Source: Amycolatopsis iheyensis (GTDB taxonomy: Bacteria > Actinomycetota > Actinomycetes > Mycobacteriales > Pseudonocardiaceae). From it: a stretch of 64,000 nucleotides of DNA. Positions 6,936-17,773 of the stretch are shown piece after piece. The first letter of the stretch is position 1, and every line of letters begins with the position of its first letter. The stretch is taken from assembly GCF_024703995.1 (NCBI RefSeq), contig NZ_JAMXQV010000001.1, forward strand, positions 434,001 to 498,000, read 5' to 3'. Under the pieces are notes generated by a model, which worked only from the letters and a program-made list of their open reading frames with translations, was not told the origin of the DNA and did no database searches. Both the position numbers and the translations under genes were made by a program.

Positions 6936-7409
6936 ATGACCGAGACGCCGACGTTCGCGCTGTGGCACAAGCTGGCCGCGAAGCCGGGCGGAAAACAGCT
7001 GTTCAGCGCCGCGATGTGCGTGCGCGTGCCGTACTTCCGCACGGTGCTGCCGTCGGTGCGGGAGCTGCGGCCGGGCCACTGCGAGGTCACCGCGCCGAAG
7101 TGGTGGGGTGTCTACAACCACATCCGCACGTTCCACGCCATCGCCGCCTGCAACCTCGCCGAGATCGCGATGGGCATGCTCGCCGAGGCGACCGTCCCGC
7201 CGACGCACCGCTGGCTGCCGAAGGGCATGAACGTCCAGTACGTCGCGAAGGCCGAGACGGGCCTGCGCGCGGTGGCGTCGCTGCCCGGGCTGCCCGAGTT
7301 CGGCGACGAGGGTGTCGAACTGGACGTCCCGGTGACCATTTCGGACACGAACGGCAAACCGGTGGTCACCGGGACGATCACGATCTGGGTGACGCCGAAG
7401 AAGCGTTAG
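6936..7409 (+). CDS. DUF4442 hotdog-fold protein (thioesterase-like)
   Basis: 157 residues of the DUF4442 family, a hotdog-fold relative of acyl-CoA thioesterases. Family features include ELRPGHCEVTAPKWWGVYNHIRT and the FHAIAACNLAEIAMGM helix carrying the usual acidic residue. Probably acts on an acyl thioester; direct substrate evidence is lacking. AAGGAGGGGCG ribosome-binding site before the ATG. The perfect palindrome 17 nt upstream suggests repression by a TetR-family fatty-acid sensor, and sharing it with fadE24-fadE23 supports a lipid role. The stop overlaps the stop of the opposite-strand gene by 4 nt. Confidence 0.8.
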   Translation: MTETPTFALWHKLAAKPGGKQLFSAAMCVRVPYFRTVLPSVRELRPGHCEVTAPKWWGVYNHIRTFHAIAACNLAEIAMGMLAEATVPPTHRWLPKGMNVQYVAKAETGLRAVASLPGLPEFGDEGVELDVPVTISDTNGKPVVTGTITIWVTPKKR

Positions 7410-8074
7410 AGCTGCTTGTACCGCACGTACGACGCCTGGTGGAACGCGTTCTCGCCGGCTGGTGACGGCAGGCCGAGGCGCCGGTCGGCGAGCTTGCCGA
7501 GGGCACCGCAGCCGGTGGTCCCGGGCAGCGCGAGGTCCGGGTCGACGACGCCGGAGAACGCCGTCCGCGGGTTCTCCGAGATGATCCGCGGCGGGACGGC
7601 CGGGTCGTCGTGCACGACGGTGTGCAGCGGCTTCGCCGCGGTGCCGATGCTGCAGCCCTTGCGCAGCAACGGGTGCCGCAGCACGGCGTAGACGTCGAGC
7701 TCGCCGCGGCGCACGTCGTCGCTGTGGAAGTCGGAGTACCCGCCGTAGCGCAGCTGGATCGTCGCGCCGGCCAGGCCGGGGACGCGCGCGGGCGCGTGTC
7801 GCAGCGAGCCGAACACCTGCGCGTACTCGCCGTTCACGCGGCCTTCGCTGAACGTGAGTCGCAGTTCGCCGAGCGGGATCACCCGGTCGCCGATCGTCAG
7901 CTTTCCTTGGGAGACAAAGGCTTCGCAGCGCCACGTGCCCGGGTCGGCGTTCGCGGGCGGCGCCGGGCAGTCGGTGAAGTCGAAGACCGGCAGCTCTTCC
8001 GCGGACGCCGTCCCGGGCGCGACCCCCAGTGCGGCCGCGGCGACCGCGGCTGCCCCCAGTGCGAGAAGTTTCAT
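7406..8074 (-). CDS. Secreted protein of unknown function
   Basis: About 222 residues with a clear Sec signal peptide (MKLLALGAAAVAAAALGVAP, then an A-S-A cleavage region near residue 26). The mature part has four or more cysteines (CPAPP, WRCEAF, KGCSIG, TGCGAL), compatible with two disulfides. No family recognised. The ATG at 8074 gives the most compact signal peptide; an in-frame ATG at 8110 adds 12 residues (MSAARGASKLTG) and is also possible. Convergent with the DUF4442 gene and divergent from the cholesterol oxidase gene, with which it may share a control region. Confidence 0.75.
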   Translation of the reverse strand: MKLLALGAAAVAAAALGVAPGTASAEELPVFDFTDCPAPPANADPGTWRCEAFVSQGKLTIGDRVIPLGELRLTFSEGRVNGEYAQVFGSLRHAPARVPGLAGATIQLRYGGYSDFHSDDVRRGELDVYAVLRHPLLRKGCSIGTAAKPLHTVVHDDPAVPPRIISENPRTAFSGVVDPDLALPGTTGCGALGKLADRRLGLPSPAGENAFHQASYVRYKQL

Positions 8075-8173
8075 GCCGGTGAGCTTGCTCGCGCCGCGGG
8101 CCGCGGACATCCGGGATCGCCCCCAGGGGAAGCCCTCGGATTTCCCTCAACCGGGTGAGACACGTTTCATTTA

Positions 8174-10242
<2,069 letters not shown>

Positions 10243-10246
<4 letters not shown>

Positions 10247-10719
10247 GCTCGCAAGCTTGCCTCGTCATACGGGGCTTCGCCCCGGCCGGGGGCTCCGCCA
10301 CCCGGACCCCCGGAGGTGCTTGCCTCGGCCAGTCGCGCAAGCGCTTGCATGGCGTCGGGAGTGTCCGACGTGACCTGCGGGCCGAACCCCTCCGGCCCGT
10401 CGACGGTGACGCGGTAGGTGATCCGCGTGCCGCCCTCGACGTCGGTCAGGACGTGCTCGAAGCGCAGGAACGCGTCGGGCAGCCGGGTCTCGTCGGTGAA
10501 GCTCCGGCCGTCGGTGACCTCGGTCAGCGTGAACGGGATCGGCGGCATCCCGGCCATCGTCATCGTCCCGCTGGTCCCGGCGGTGAACGCCCCCGCCAGG
10601 ACCACCGAGCGGACGCCCGCGTCCCACTCCGGCCAGCGGGCGGTGTCGGCCCAGAGCGGCCAGATCGCGGCGGCGGGCGCGGTGGAGGTCTCGGTGTGCT
10701 CGTACTCGTAAAGTGTCAT
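10243..10719 (-). CDS. SRPBCC (START-like) family protein
   Basis: 158 residues of the polyketide-cyclase/dehydrase superfamily: YEYEHTETSTAPAAAIWPLW at the N-terminus, then DTARWPEWDAGVRSVVLAG, and a Gly/Pro-rich, low-complexity C-terminal tail (SGGPGGGAPGRG). The fold binds hydrophobic ligands; function not predictable. Cotranscribed with the MarR gene. A TATAGT box 8 nt before the ATG suggests a leaderless promoter. Confidence 0.8.
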
Positions 10720-10727
10720 GCGGGCAG

Positions 10728-10733
10728 ACTATA
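10728..10733 (-). promoter_or_regulatory. -10 box for the SRPBCC-MarR operon
   Basis: TATAGT on the minus strand, 8 nt before the ATG at 10719, with no ribosome-binding site between them. The AT-rich stretch upstream (10730-10750) would hold the MarR operator, but I see no clean dyad. Confidence 0.55.
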
Positions 10734-10782
10734 TGCACGCTTAGTAAATTCGCAAGCAGTCGGACGACCGGGGCGGTGGTGG

Positions 10783-11388
10783 TCAGTTCGCCAGGTGCAG
10801 CTTGTCGTAGTACGCGACGCAGTCCGCGTAGGTCGGCAGCAAGCCCTGCTCGCGAGCCTCCGCCAGGGTGGGCGCGTCGCGGTCCTTGTCGGACAGGATC
10901 AGCTCGATGTCGGCGGGCCACGGCAGGTTCAGCGCCGGGTCGAGCGGGGTGATCGCGTGCTCACCCGTCGGGTTGTACGGCTCGGAGCAGAGGTAGGCCA
11001 TCACGGTGTCGTCTTCGAGGGCGACGAAGGCGTGGCCGAGGCCCTCGGCGAGGTAGACGGCGCGGTACTCGCTGGAGTCGAGCGTGACCGCCTCGAACGC
11101 GCCGAACGTCGGCGAGCCGACGCGCAGGTCGACGACGACGTCGAGCAGGACGCCGCGCGGGCAGTAGACGTACTTGGCCTGGCCGGGCGGGGTGTCGGCG
11201 AAGTGGATGCCGCGGATCGTGCCGCGCCGCGAAACGCTGTGGTTGGACTGCCCGAGCCGCAGGGGGTGCCCGGCCGCTTCGCGGAAGGTGTCCTCCTGAA
11301 AGGGGGCGACGAACAGGCCCCGATCGTCGGGGAACGCCCGGGGGAAGAACTCGAAGGCGTCCGGGACGCTCAGCTGCCGGAATTGCAT
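10783..11388 (-). CDS. rmlC: dTDP-4-dehydrorhamnose 3,5-epimerase
   Basis: 201 residues, cupin-fold RmlC. It epimerises dTDP-4-keto-6-deoxyglucose toward dTDP-L-rhamnose, the donor for the cell-wall linker and for glycosylated metabolites. Family hallmarks: DDRGLFVAPFQE, QSNHSVSRRGTIRGIHFADT (with the catalytic His), QAKYVYCPRGVLLDVVVDLR, and GLGHAFVALEDDTVMAYLCS. The ATG at 11388 fits the family start MQFRQLSVPDAFEF; the open frame beyond it is non-homologous. No rmlA, rmlB or rmlD nearby, so this is a stand-alone copy, possibly acting with pathway genes elsewhere. Confidence 0.9.
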   Translation of the reverse strand: MQFRQLSVPDAFEFFPRAFPDDRGLFVAPFQEDTFREAAGHPLRLGQSNHSVSRRGTIRGIHFADTPPGQAKYVYCPRGVLLDVVVDLRVGSPTFGAFEAVTLDSSEYRAVYLAEGLGHAFVALEDDTVMAYLCSEPYNPTGEHAITPLDPALNLPWPADIELILSDKDRDAPTLAEAREQGLLPTYADCVAYYDKLHLAN

Positions 11389-11672
11389 GCCGTCACCATA
11401 TCCGCCGCCAACAAAACCGGACGGACGTCTTGGGAATTGCCGGAAATGTCGGGGGATGTGACATGAACCGCACCGAGGGGTCACCTGCCGGACAAGACCT
11501 GTCACAATGAACGGACCGCCGCGTCCGCGGCCATCGCCAGACCCACGGCACCGATGGCCGACGTGACGCCTCGCCGACAGGCCGGCGCTACCGCGCTGGG
11601 CTGCCGTGCCGGGAATCACCACGGTGTCCCCTGTAGCCGTGGTCCCAGCTCGCATGCCCAGGAGTAATTCAC

Positions 11673-12926
11673 GTGACACAGGTTCGAACCGCGAGTTCTG
11701 TCATTCCCTCAGGACGAATGCCGGAAACGACGACAGGAAAGCCCATGAGCGACCCCACCGGCGCCGGCGCGCCGGTCACCGACGAAGAGATCTTCACCGG
11801 GCACGAGGGCGGCAAGCTCTCGGTGGCGGCCACCCGCCCCATTTCCAGCCCGCGTGACCTTTCGATCGCGTACACCCCCGGGGTGGCGAAGGTGAGCCGT
11901 GCGATCGCCGAGGACGCCGCCAAGGCCAAGCGGTACACGTGGGCGGACCGGCTCGTCGTCGTGGTGAGCGACGGGACGGCGGTGCTCGGCCTCGGCGACA
12001 TCGGCGCGAGCGCGTCGCTGCCGGTCATGGAGGGCAAGTCGGTCCTGTTCAAGACCTTCGGCGGGCTCGACTCGATCCCGCTGGTGCTCGACACCACCGA
12101 CGTCGACGAGATCGTCGAGACGATGGTGCGGCTGCGGCCGTCCTACGGCGCGGTCAACCTCGAGGACGTCTCCGCGCCGCGCTGCTTCGAGCTGGAGGAC
12201 AAGCTCAAGGAGGCGCTGGACTGCCCGGTCATGCACGACGACCAGCACGGCACGGCGATCGTCACGCTGGCCGCCCTGCGCGGCGCCAACCTGGTGCTCG
12301 ACCGGGCGATCGCCGACCAGCGCGTGGTCGTCTCCGGGGCCGGCGCGGCGGGGGTCGCCTGCGCCCGGATCCTGCAGGAAGCCGGCATCGGGGACGTCAC
12401 CGTCCTCGACTCGCGCGGCATCATCCACGAAGGCCGCGAGGGCCTGAACCCGGTCAAGCAACGCCTGGCCGCGACCACGAACAAGGCCGGCCTGAAGGGC
12501 GGGCTCGCGGAGGCGCTCGAGGGCGCGGACGTGTTCCTCGGCCTGTCCGGCGCGACGATCGACGAGGCCCTGCTGGGCCGGATGTCGGGCGGCGGCATCG
12601 TGTTCGCACTGTCCAACCCGGACCCGGAAGTTCACCCGGACGTGGCCGCGCGGTACGCGTCGATCGTGGCCACCGGCCGCAGCGACTTCCCGAACCAGAT
12701 CAACAACGTGCTGGCGTTCCCCGGCGTGTTCCGCGGCGCGCTGGACTCCGGCGCCCGCGCGATCACGGAGGGCATGAAGCTGGCCGCGGCCGAGGCGATC
12801 GTCTCGGTGGCGATGGACGACCTGGGTCCGGACCGGATCGTCCCGTCCCCGCTCGACCCGCGCGTGGCCCCCGAGGTCGCGGCCGCGGTGGCGAAGGCCG
12901 CTCAGGCCGACGGCGTCACCGACTGA
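11673..12926 (+). CDS. NAD(P)-dependent malic enzyme
   Basis: 417 residues, the short bacterial malic enzyme that decarboxylates malate to pyruvate with reduction of NAD(P). Seen: SIAYTPGVAKVSRAIAED, the metal-site ELEDKLKEALDCPVMHDDQH, the nucleotide-binding VVVSGAGAAGVACARILQ, and SNPDPEVHPD near the C-terminus. The GTG at 11673 has an AGGAG ribosome-binding site 8 nt upstream, which decides against the internal ATG at 11746. A perfect palindromic terminator follows 9 nt after the stop. The 284-nt gap before the gene shows no other feature I can name. Confidence 0.92.
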   Translation: MTQVRTASSVIPSGRMPETTTGKPMSDPTGAGAPVTDEEIFTGHEGGKLSVAATRPISSPRDLSIAYTPGVAKVSRAIAEDAAKAKRYTWADRLVVVVSDGTAVLGLGDIGASASLPVMEGKSVLFKTFGGLDSIPLVLDTTDVDEIVETMVRLRPSYGAVNLEDVSAPRCFELEDKLKEALDCPVMHDDQHGTAIVTLAALRGANLVLDRAIADQRVVVSGAGAAGVACARILQEAGIGDVTVLDSRGIIHEGREGLNPVKQRLAATTNKAGLKGGLAEALEGADVFLGLSGATIDEALLGRMSGGGIVFALSNPDPEVHPDVAARYASIVATGRSDFPNQINNVLAFPGVFRGALDSGARAITEGMKLAAAEAIVSVAMDDLGPDRIVPSPLDPRVAPEVAAAVAKAAQADGVTD

Positions 12927-12935
12927 CCCGGCGCC

Positions 12936-12967
12936 AAAGCGGCACTTTCACGTGAAAGTGCCGCTTT
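12936..12967. terminator. Perfect 32-bp palindromic bidirectional terminator
   Basis: Arms AAAGCGGCACTTTCAC and its exact complement meet with no spacer. It lies between the stops of two convergent genes and has A/T at both outer ends, so it can act as an intrinsic terminator in both directions. Confidence 0.9.
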
Positions 12968-12974
12968 CGGCGTC

Positions 12975-14381
12975 TCAGAGGAGCTCAGTCAGGCGGTGGC
13001 GGGGGACGTCGACCAGGCGCAGGTCCACCAGGTCGTCGGGGACGTCGAGGGAGACGTTCGCCAGGCGGGCATGCGCCCGGGTGAGGACCTCGTCCTGCTG
13101 CTCCACCGCGTCCGCGACGACCACCGCGTGCCGGTTGTCCGGTGTGCTGCGCAGGTAACGCAGCGCGTACTTGCCCCGGATGAGGGACGCCAGCGCCTCC
13201 TGGGACGCCTGGTCCGCGAGGTCCGGGTGCGCGTTCGGCACCAGCAGCGCCAGCCGCCGGGCGTTCGTGCCCAGCAGCGTCCGCAGCAGCCACGGGCCCG
13301 GGTCCGCCGAGAGGTCCATCGCGACCGCGTCGCCCTCGGGTCCGGAGATCGACCAGTCCACCGGCCGCGACTCCAGCGAAAGCCCGCCCGCGACGGCGAT
13401 TTCCTTCAGCTTCTCCAGCAACGCCGGTTTCGTCCCGGCCGCCTCCACCGACTGCGGGCCGTGCGTGTAGATCGCCTTGCCGCTGCGCACCTTCTTGGCC
13501 TTCGCCGTCGGCTGGCAGACGTACAGGTCCGCCGCGCTGCCGATCGCCTGCGCGCCGAAGTACCGGTTGAAGCCGGGCAGGATCGCCTCGAACGTCAGCC
13601 CGAGCGTCGCCAGCGAGCGCTGCACCTGCGCGCCCAGCGCCGGGTGCCGCGGGCTGTAGCCGTAGGCGAACAACAGCCGGCCCTCGGAGGGCTCCCGCAG
13701 TGCCTGCACGCCGCGCGCGGCGAACAGGCCCATGCCTTCCGGGGTGTACGGCGGATCGCTGAACACCAGGTCGAAGCGGCCGGCGAGGGCCGGTGGCAGC
13801 CCGACGCGCAGGTCCGTGTGCGCGGTCGCGATCTCGCGCCCGCCGCGGTCGTCCAGGTAGGCGAGGACGCGCTCATCGAGGTCGACGACCGTCAAGGAGG
13901 CCGCCGGGCAGACCGCGCGCACCGCCAGCGACGTCAGGTCGTGGTCGCCGAGGAACAGCAGCCGCGCCGACGCGAGGTCGTAGTGCGCGTCGAGCCACAG
14001 CGCGCGGCGCAGCACCGTCTCCGGCGTCGCCTGCACGTGGTCGAGCGCGGCCAGCGGCGACGGTACCTCGGCCACCCACTCGGCGACCTTCGGCAGCAGC
14101 TCGTGGCCCGCGACGGCCTCGTCGAGCGGGTCGGCGTAGCGCGGCGCGCTGTACTGCAGGTACGACGCGGCGACGCCGGGGGCGATCCGCAGCCGGTCGC
14201 CGCTGCGGTCGAGGTCGTCGCCGAGGGCGTTCAGGACGTCCTCCACGCTGCGCCGCGGCGCCGTGGACAGCCGCACCAGCTCGGCGAGGTCGTGGTCGCC
14301 GGTGCGCAGGAGGTCGATGACGCGGTACAACGGGCGGACGCCGACACCGTGCGCGGCGAGGACGTCGTCGAGGGACTTCAC
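12975..14381 (-). CDS. Branched-chain polyamine synthase-like (BpsA family) protein
   Basis: 468 residues. An N-terminal winged-helix-like part (residues 1-75) precedes a Rossmann aminopropyltransferase-like domain. Diagnostic pieces are LLFLGDHDLTSLAVRAV, VVDLDERVLAYLDD and FSDPPYTPEGMGLFAARG, matching the GD-x-DLTSL and DPPYT motifs of N4-bis(aminopropyl)spermidine synthase, which adds aminopropyl groups from decarboxylated SAM to make branched polyamines in thermophiles. The C-terminal third (about 300-468) resembles a second domain seen in actinobacterial homologues. The substrate in a mesophile is unknown. Divergent from the ABC importer, 92 nt apart. Confidence 0.75.
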   Translation of the reverse strand: MKSLDDVLAAHGVGVRPLYRVIDLLRTGDHDLAELVRLSTAPRRSVEDVLNALGDDLDRSGDRLRIAPGVAASYLQYSAPRYADPLDEAVAGHELLPKVAEWVAEVPSPLAALDHVQATPETVLRRALWLDAHYDLASARLLFLGDHDLTSLAVRAVCPAASLTVVDLDERVLAYLDDRGGREIATAHTDLRVGLPPALAGRFDLVFSDPPYTPEGMGLFAARGVQALREPSEGRLLFAYGYSPRHPALGAQVQRSLATLGLTFEAILPGFNRYFGAQAIGSAADLYVCQPTAKAKKVRSGKAIYTHGPQSVEAAGTKPALLEKLKEIAVAGGLSLESRPVDWSISGPEGDAVAMDLSADPGPWLLRTLLGTNARRLALLVPNAHPDLADQASQEALASLIRGKYALRYLRSTPDNRHAVVVADAVEQQDEVLTRAHARLANVSLDVPDDLVDLRLVDVPRHRLTELL

Positions 14382-14473
14382 GGGCCTTGAGCCTAGTCAC
14401 CACCGTTCGGAACACCGTGCCAACGGCTGCCGACTGGGCTACGGTCGGTTGCACCGGACATGGGGAGTGGGCA

Positions 14474-15559
14474 GTGACCATCGAATTCCGCGACGTGACC
14501 AAGCAGTATCCGGATGGGACGGTCGCCGTCGACAAGCTGAACATGACGGTCGAAGACGGCACGATCACCGTGTTCGTCGGCCCGTCCGGCTGCGGGAAGA
14601 CGACGTCGCTGCGGATGATCAACCGGATGGTCGAGCCGACCGGCGGCCAGGTGCTGCTCGACGGCAAGGACGTCGCCGAGGGCGACCCGGCGCTGCTGCG
14701 CCGCGGCATCGGCTACGTCATCCAGCACGCCGGTCTCTTTCCACACAGGACAGTGCTCGACAACATCGCCACCGTGCCCCTGCTCTCGGGCTGGGACAAG
14801 GCGAAGGCGCGCAAGCGGGCGGCCGAGCTGCTGGAGACCATCGGCCTGCCGGCCGAGCTCGGCAAGCGGTACCCGGCGCAGCTCTCGGGCGGCCAGCAGC
14901 AGCGCGTCGGCGTCGCCCGCGCGCTGGCCGCCGACTCGCCGGTGCTGCTGATGGACGAGCCGTTCTCCGCCGTCGACCCGATCGTGCGCGAGGACCTGCA
15001 GAACGAGCTGCTGCGGCTGCAGTCGCAGCTGGGCAAGACGATCGTGTTCGTCACCCACGACATCGACGAGGCCGTCCGGCTCGGCGACAAGGTCGCGGTG
15101 ATGCGCGTCGGCGGCAAGCTCGCCCAGTACGGCACCCCCGCCGACGTGCTGCGCCACCCGGTCGACGACTTCGTCGCGTCGTTCGTCGGCCGCGACCGCG
15201 GCTACCGCGGCCTGTCCTTCCTCTCCGCGGACGGCGTCGAGGTGAAGGAGCTGGCGCTGGTCGAGATCGGCGCCACGGTCTCCGCGACCGACGGCTGGCG
15301 GCTCGCGGTCAACGCGGACAAGCAGCCCCGCGGCTGGCTGCCCCCGAACTCCACTGTGGACGGCGCACTGTCCGAAGACGACCTCGTCGCCGGCGGTTCG
15401 CTGTGGATCCACGGCACGCCGATCCGCGGCGCGCTCGATGCCGCGCTGTCTTCGCCGGCCAGCCTCGGCGTGGTCGTCGACGAAGAGCACCGCGTGCTCG
15501 GCGGGGTGGTCGCGAGGCAAGTGCTGGACGTGATCGAGGCGACCCCGCAGGCGTCATGA
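14474..15559 (+). CDS. Glycine betaine/choline-type ABC importer, ATPase
   Basis: 361 residues. Walker A GPSGCGKTTSLRMINRMVEP, signature LSGGQQQRVGVARALAAD, Walker B VLLMDEPFSAVD, and a C-terminal CBS-like regulatory region (from about 240), as in OpuA/OpuC/ProV. Energises uptake of a quaternary-amine osmoprotectant. GTG at 14474 with GGGGAG 6-7 nt upstream. First gene of a four-gene operon in which every junction overlaps by 4 nt. The CBS part may respond to ionic strength, as in OpuA. Confidence 0.88.
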   Translation: MTIEFRDVTKQYPDGTVAVDKLNMTVEDGTITVFVGPSGCGKTTSLRMINRMVEPTGGQVLLDGKDVAEGDPALLRRGIGYVIQHAGLFPHRTVLDNIATVPLLSGWDKAKARKRAAELLETIGLPAELGKRYPAQLSGGQQQRVGVARALAADSPVLLMDEPFSAVDPIVREDLQNELLRLQSQLGKTIVFVTHDIDEAVRLGDKVAVMRVGGKLAQYGTPADVLRHPVDDFVASFVGRDRGYRGLSFLSADGVEVKELALVEIGATVSATDGWRLAVNADKQPRGWLPPNSTVDGALSEDDLVAGGSLWIHGTPIRGALDAALSSPASLGVVVDEEHRVLGGVVARQVLDVIEATPQAS

Positions 15560-16224
15560 GCTTCTTCGACGAGCTCGGGCAGTACCTGAGCAGCGGGAAC
15601 ACGCGTGCCGAAATCCTCGGCGACCTGGGTGACCACGTCTACCTGGCGCTGCTCCCGCTGGTGCTGGGCATCGTGCTCGCGGTCGCGGCCGGCTGGCTCG
15701 GGCACCGCTGGCCGCCCGCCCGGCAGGTGCTGATGGTGCTGGCCAACCTGCTCTACACGATCCCGTCGCTCGCGTTGTTCGTCGTCATCCCGGGCCTGAT
15801 CGGGTCGAAGATCCTGGACAGCGTCAACGTCGTCGTCGCGCTGACGATCTACACCACGGCGCTGCTGGTCCGCCCGGTGCTCGACGCGCTGGACGCGGTG
15901 GCGCCGCCGGTGATCGCCGCCGCGACCGCGGTCGGGTACAAGCCGGTGCGGCGGTTCTTCGCCGTCGAGCTGCCGCTTTCCGTGCCGGTGCTCGCGGCCG
16001 GCGTGCGGGTGGCGTCGGTCAGCAACATCAGCCTGGTCAGCGTCGGCGCGCTGATCGGCACCGGCGGCCTCGGCGTGCTGTTCACCGACGGCTTCCAACG
16101 CGAATACTTCTCGCCGATCGTCGTCGGCATCGTCCTGACCCTGGTGCTGGCCTTGGTCGTCGACCTGATCCTGGTCGGGATCCGGAACCTCCTGACGCCG
16201 TGGGAACGGGTGAGCGCCGCATGA
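15556..16224 (+). CDS. Glycine betaine-type ABC importer, permease 1
   Basis: 222 residues, five to six membrane helices, with the binding-protein-dependent transport loop in AAATAVGYKPVRRFFAVELP (EAA-like). Resembles ProW/OpuCB. ATG overlaps the ATPase stop, and its own stop overlaps the next ATG. Works as half of the membrane channel with the next gene product. Confidence 0.88.
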   Translation: MSFFDELGQYLSSGNTRAEILGDLGDHVYLALLPLVLGIVLAVAAGWLGHRWPPARQVLMVLANLLYTIPSLALFVVIPGLIGSKILDSVNVVVALTIYTTALLVRPVLDALDAVAPPVIAAATAVGYKPVRRFFAVELPLSVPVLAAGVRVASVSNISLVSVGALIGTGGLGVLFTDGFQREYFSPIVVGIVLTLVLALVVDLILVGIRNLLTPWERVSAA

Positions 16225-16904
16225 TCACCGACCTCTTCCACTGGTTCGGCGACCCGGCGCACTGGTCCGGGCCCGACGGCATCCCGCAGCGGCTGCTGGA
16301 GCACCTCGGCTACGTCGCGTTGTCGCTGGTGATCGCTCTTGTCATCGCGGTCCCGCTGGGACTGTTCGTCGGTCACACCGGCCGCGGCGGTGTCGTGCTG
16401 GTCGGGGCGGGCAACGTGATCCGCGCGCTGCCGACGCTCGGGCTCGTGACGTTCCTGTTCCTACTCTTCACCGAAAGCGTCACCTCGACGATCATCGGTC
16501 TCGTGGTGCTGGCGGTGCCGCCGGTCCTGGCCGGCACCTACGCCGGGCTGCAGGCGACCGACCACGGTGTCGTCGACGCCGCGCAGGGCATCGGGATGAC
16601 CGGCTGGCAGCGGCTCTGGAAGGTCGAGGTGCCGATCTCGCTGCCGCTCGTGCTGGGTGGCATCCGCAACGCCGTGCTGCAGCTCGTGGCGACCGCCGCG
16701 GTGGCCGCGTACGTCGGACTCGGTGGCCTGGGCCGGTTCCTGCTCGACGGACTGGCCATTTTGGACTATTCCGAAGTGATCGCGGGCGCGTTGCTGACGA
16801 CGTTGCTCGCCATCGTGCTCGACGTTCTGTTCGCGCTGCTGAACCGCGCGCTGGTGCCCCGGGGCGTCCGGCTCGCGGCGGCCGTGAAGAAGGTGACGGC
16901 GTGA
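16221..16904 (+). CDS. Glycine betaine-type ABC importer, permease 2
   Basis: 227 residues, second OpuCD/ProW-like permease with the EAA loop DAAQGIGMTGWQRLWKVEVP and about six helices. The ATG at 16221 overlaps the preceding stop by 4 nt; an earlier in-frame GTG at 16200 would overlap the first permease much more. Pairs with permease 1. Confidence 0.88.
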   Translation: MITDLFHWFGDPAHWSGPDGIPQRLLEHLGYVALSLVIALVIAVPLGLFVGHTGRGGVVLVGAGNVIRALPTLGLVTFLFLLFTESVTSTIIGLVVLAVPPVLAGTYAGLQATDHGVVDAAQGIGMTGWQRLWKVEVPISLPLVLGGIRNAVLQLVATAAVAAYVGLGGLGRFLLDGLAILDYSEVIAGALLTTLLAIVLDVLFALLNRALVPRGVRLAAAVKKVTA

Positions 16905-17773
16905 AGCGTTTTCTGGCGGCCGCTGTGCTGCTCTTGGCCGCGGGCTGCGGCAACCCGCTGGCGGGCGGCGGCGAGGGCGGGTCGAACGGCGACATCATCA
17001 TCGGCGCGTCCGACGTCGGGGAAAGCCTGCTGCTGGCCCAGATCTACGCCGGCGCGCTGCGCAACGCCGGTGCGTCGAACGTGACCGTCCGGCCGCCGGT
17101 CGGCAGCCGCGAGGTCGTCGTCAAGGCCCTGCAGGACAAGTCGCTGTCGGTGGTGCCGGACTACAGCGGGAACCTGTTGCGGTACTTCGACAAGGAGACG
17201 TCCGCGACGACGTCGCAGGACGTCTACGCGCAGCTTCGGCAGAAGGTCCCGGCCGGGTTCGAGGTGCTGGACCAGGCGCCGGCGGAGGACAAGGACCTGC
17301 TGGTGGTCGGGCCGCAGCTGGCCGCCTCGGGTGTCAAGACGTTCTCGGACCTGGGAAAGCGTTGCGGCGAGCTGGTGTTCGGCGGGCCGGGCCAGTGGAG
17401 CAGCCGCTGGAAGGACCAGATCAAGAAGCTCTACGGCTGCGAGTTCAAGGAGATCCGCACGACGGACACAGGCGGCCCGGTGACGGTGGCGGCGCTGAAG
17501 TCGGGTGACGTCCAGGTGGCGGACTTGTTCAGCACGTCGTCGACGATCGCCGCGAACGGGTTCGTGCCGTTGGTGGACGACAAGAACATGTTCCCGGCGC
17601 AGAACATCGTGCCGCTGGTGGCGCGCGGGACGCTGTCGCCGGCTGAAGCGGCGGCGCTGAACCGGGTTTCGGCGGCGCTGACCACCGAGCGGCTGACGCA
17701 GCTGAACGTCGAGTTCACCGAGAAGAAGCGCAACCCGCTGGACATCGCCGAGGACTTCCTGGCCCGCAGCTAG
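16901..17773 (+). CDS. Glycine betaine-type ABC importer, lipoprotein binding protein
   Basis: 290 residues. Lipoprotein signal MKRFLAAAVLLLAAGCGNPL with lipobox Cys16. The mature part is an OpuAC/OsmX-type solute-binding domain: IIIGASDVGESLLLAQIYAG, VPDYSGNLLRYF, and AQNIVPLVARGTLSPAEAAA. Captures the substrate outside the membrane and delivers it to the two permeases. GTG start overlaps the permease stop (GTGA). The usual aromatic-cage tryptophans for betaine are not all obvious, so choline, carnitine or another small cation remains possible. Confidence 0.87.
   Translation: MKRFLAAAVLLLAAGCGNPLAGGGEGGSNGDIIIGASDVGESLLLAQIYAGALRNAGASNVTVRPPVGSREVVVKALQDKSLSVVPDYSGNLLRYFDKETSATTSQDVYAQLRQKVPAGFEVLDQAPAEDKDLLVVGPQLAASGVKTFSDLGKRCGELVFGGPGQWSSRWKDQIKKLYGCEFKEIRTTDTGGPVTVAALKSGDVQVADLFSTSSTIAANGFVPLVDDKNMFPAQNIVPLVARGTLSPAEAAALNRVSAALTTERLTQLNVEFTEKKRNPLDIAEDFLARS

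Noticed and set aside
10783..11679. A longer RmlC starting at 11679
   Set aside because: The extra 97 residues are Arg/Gly-rich and unlike any RmlC; the family start is the ATG at 11388.
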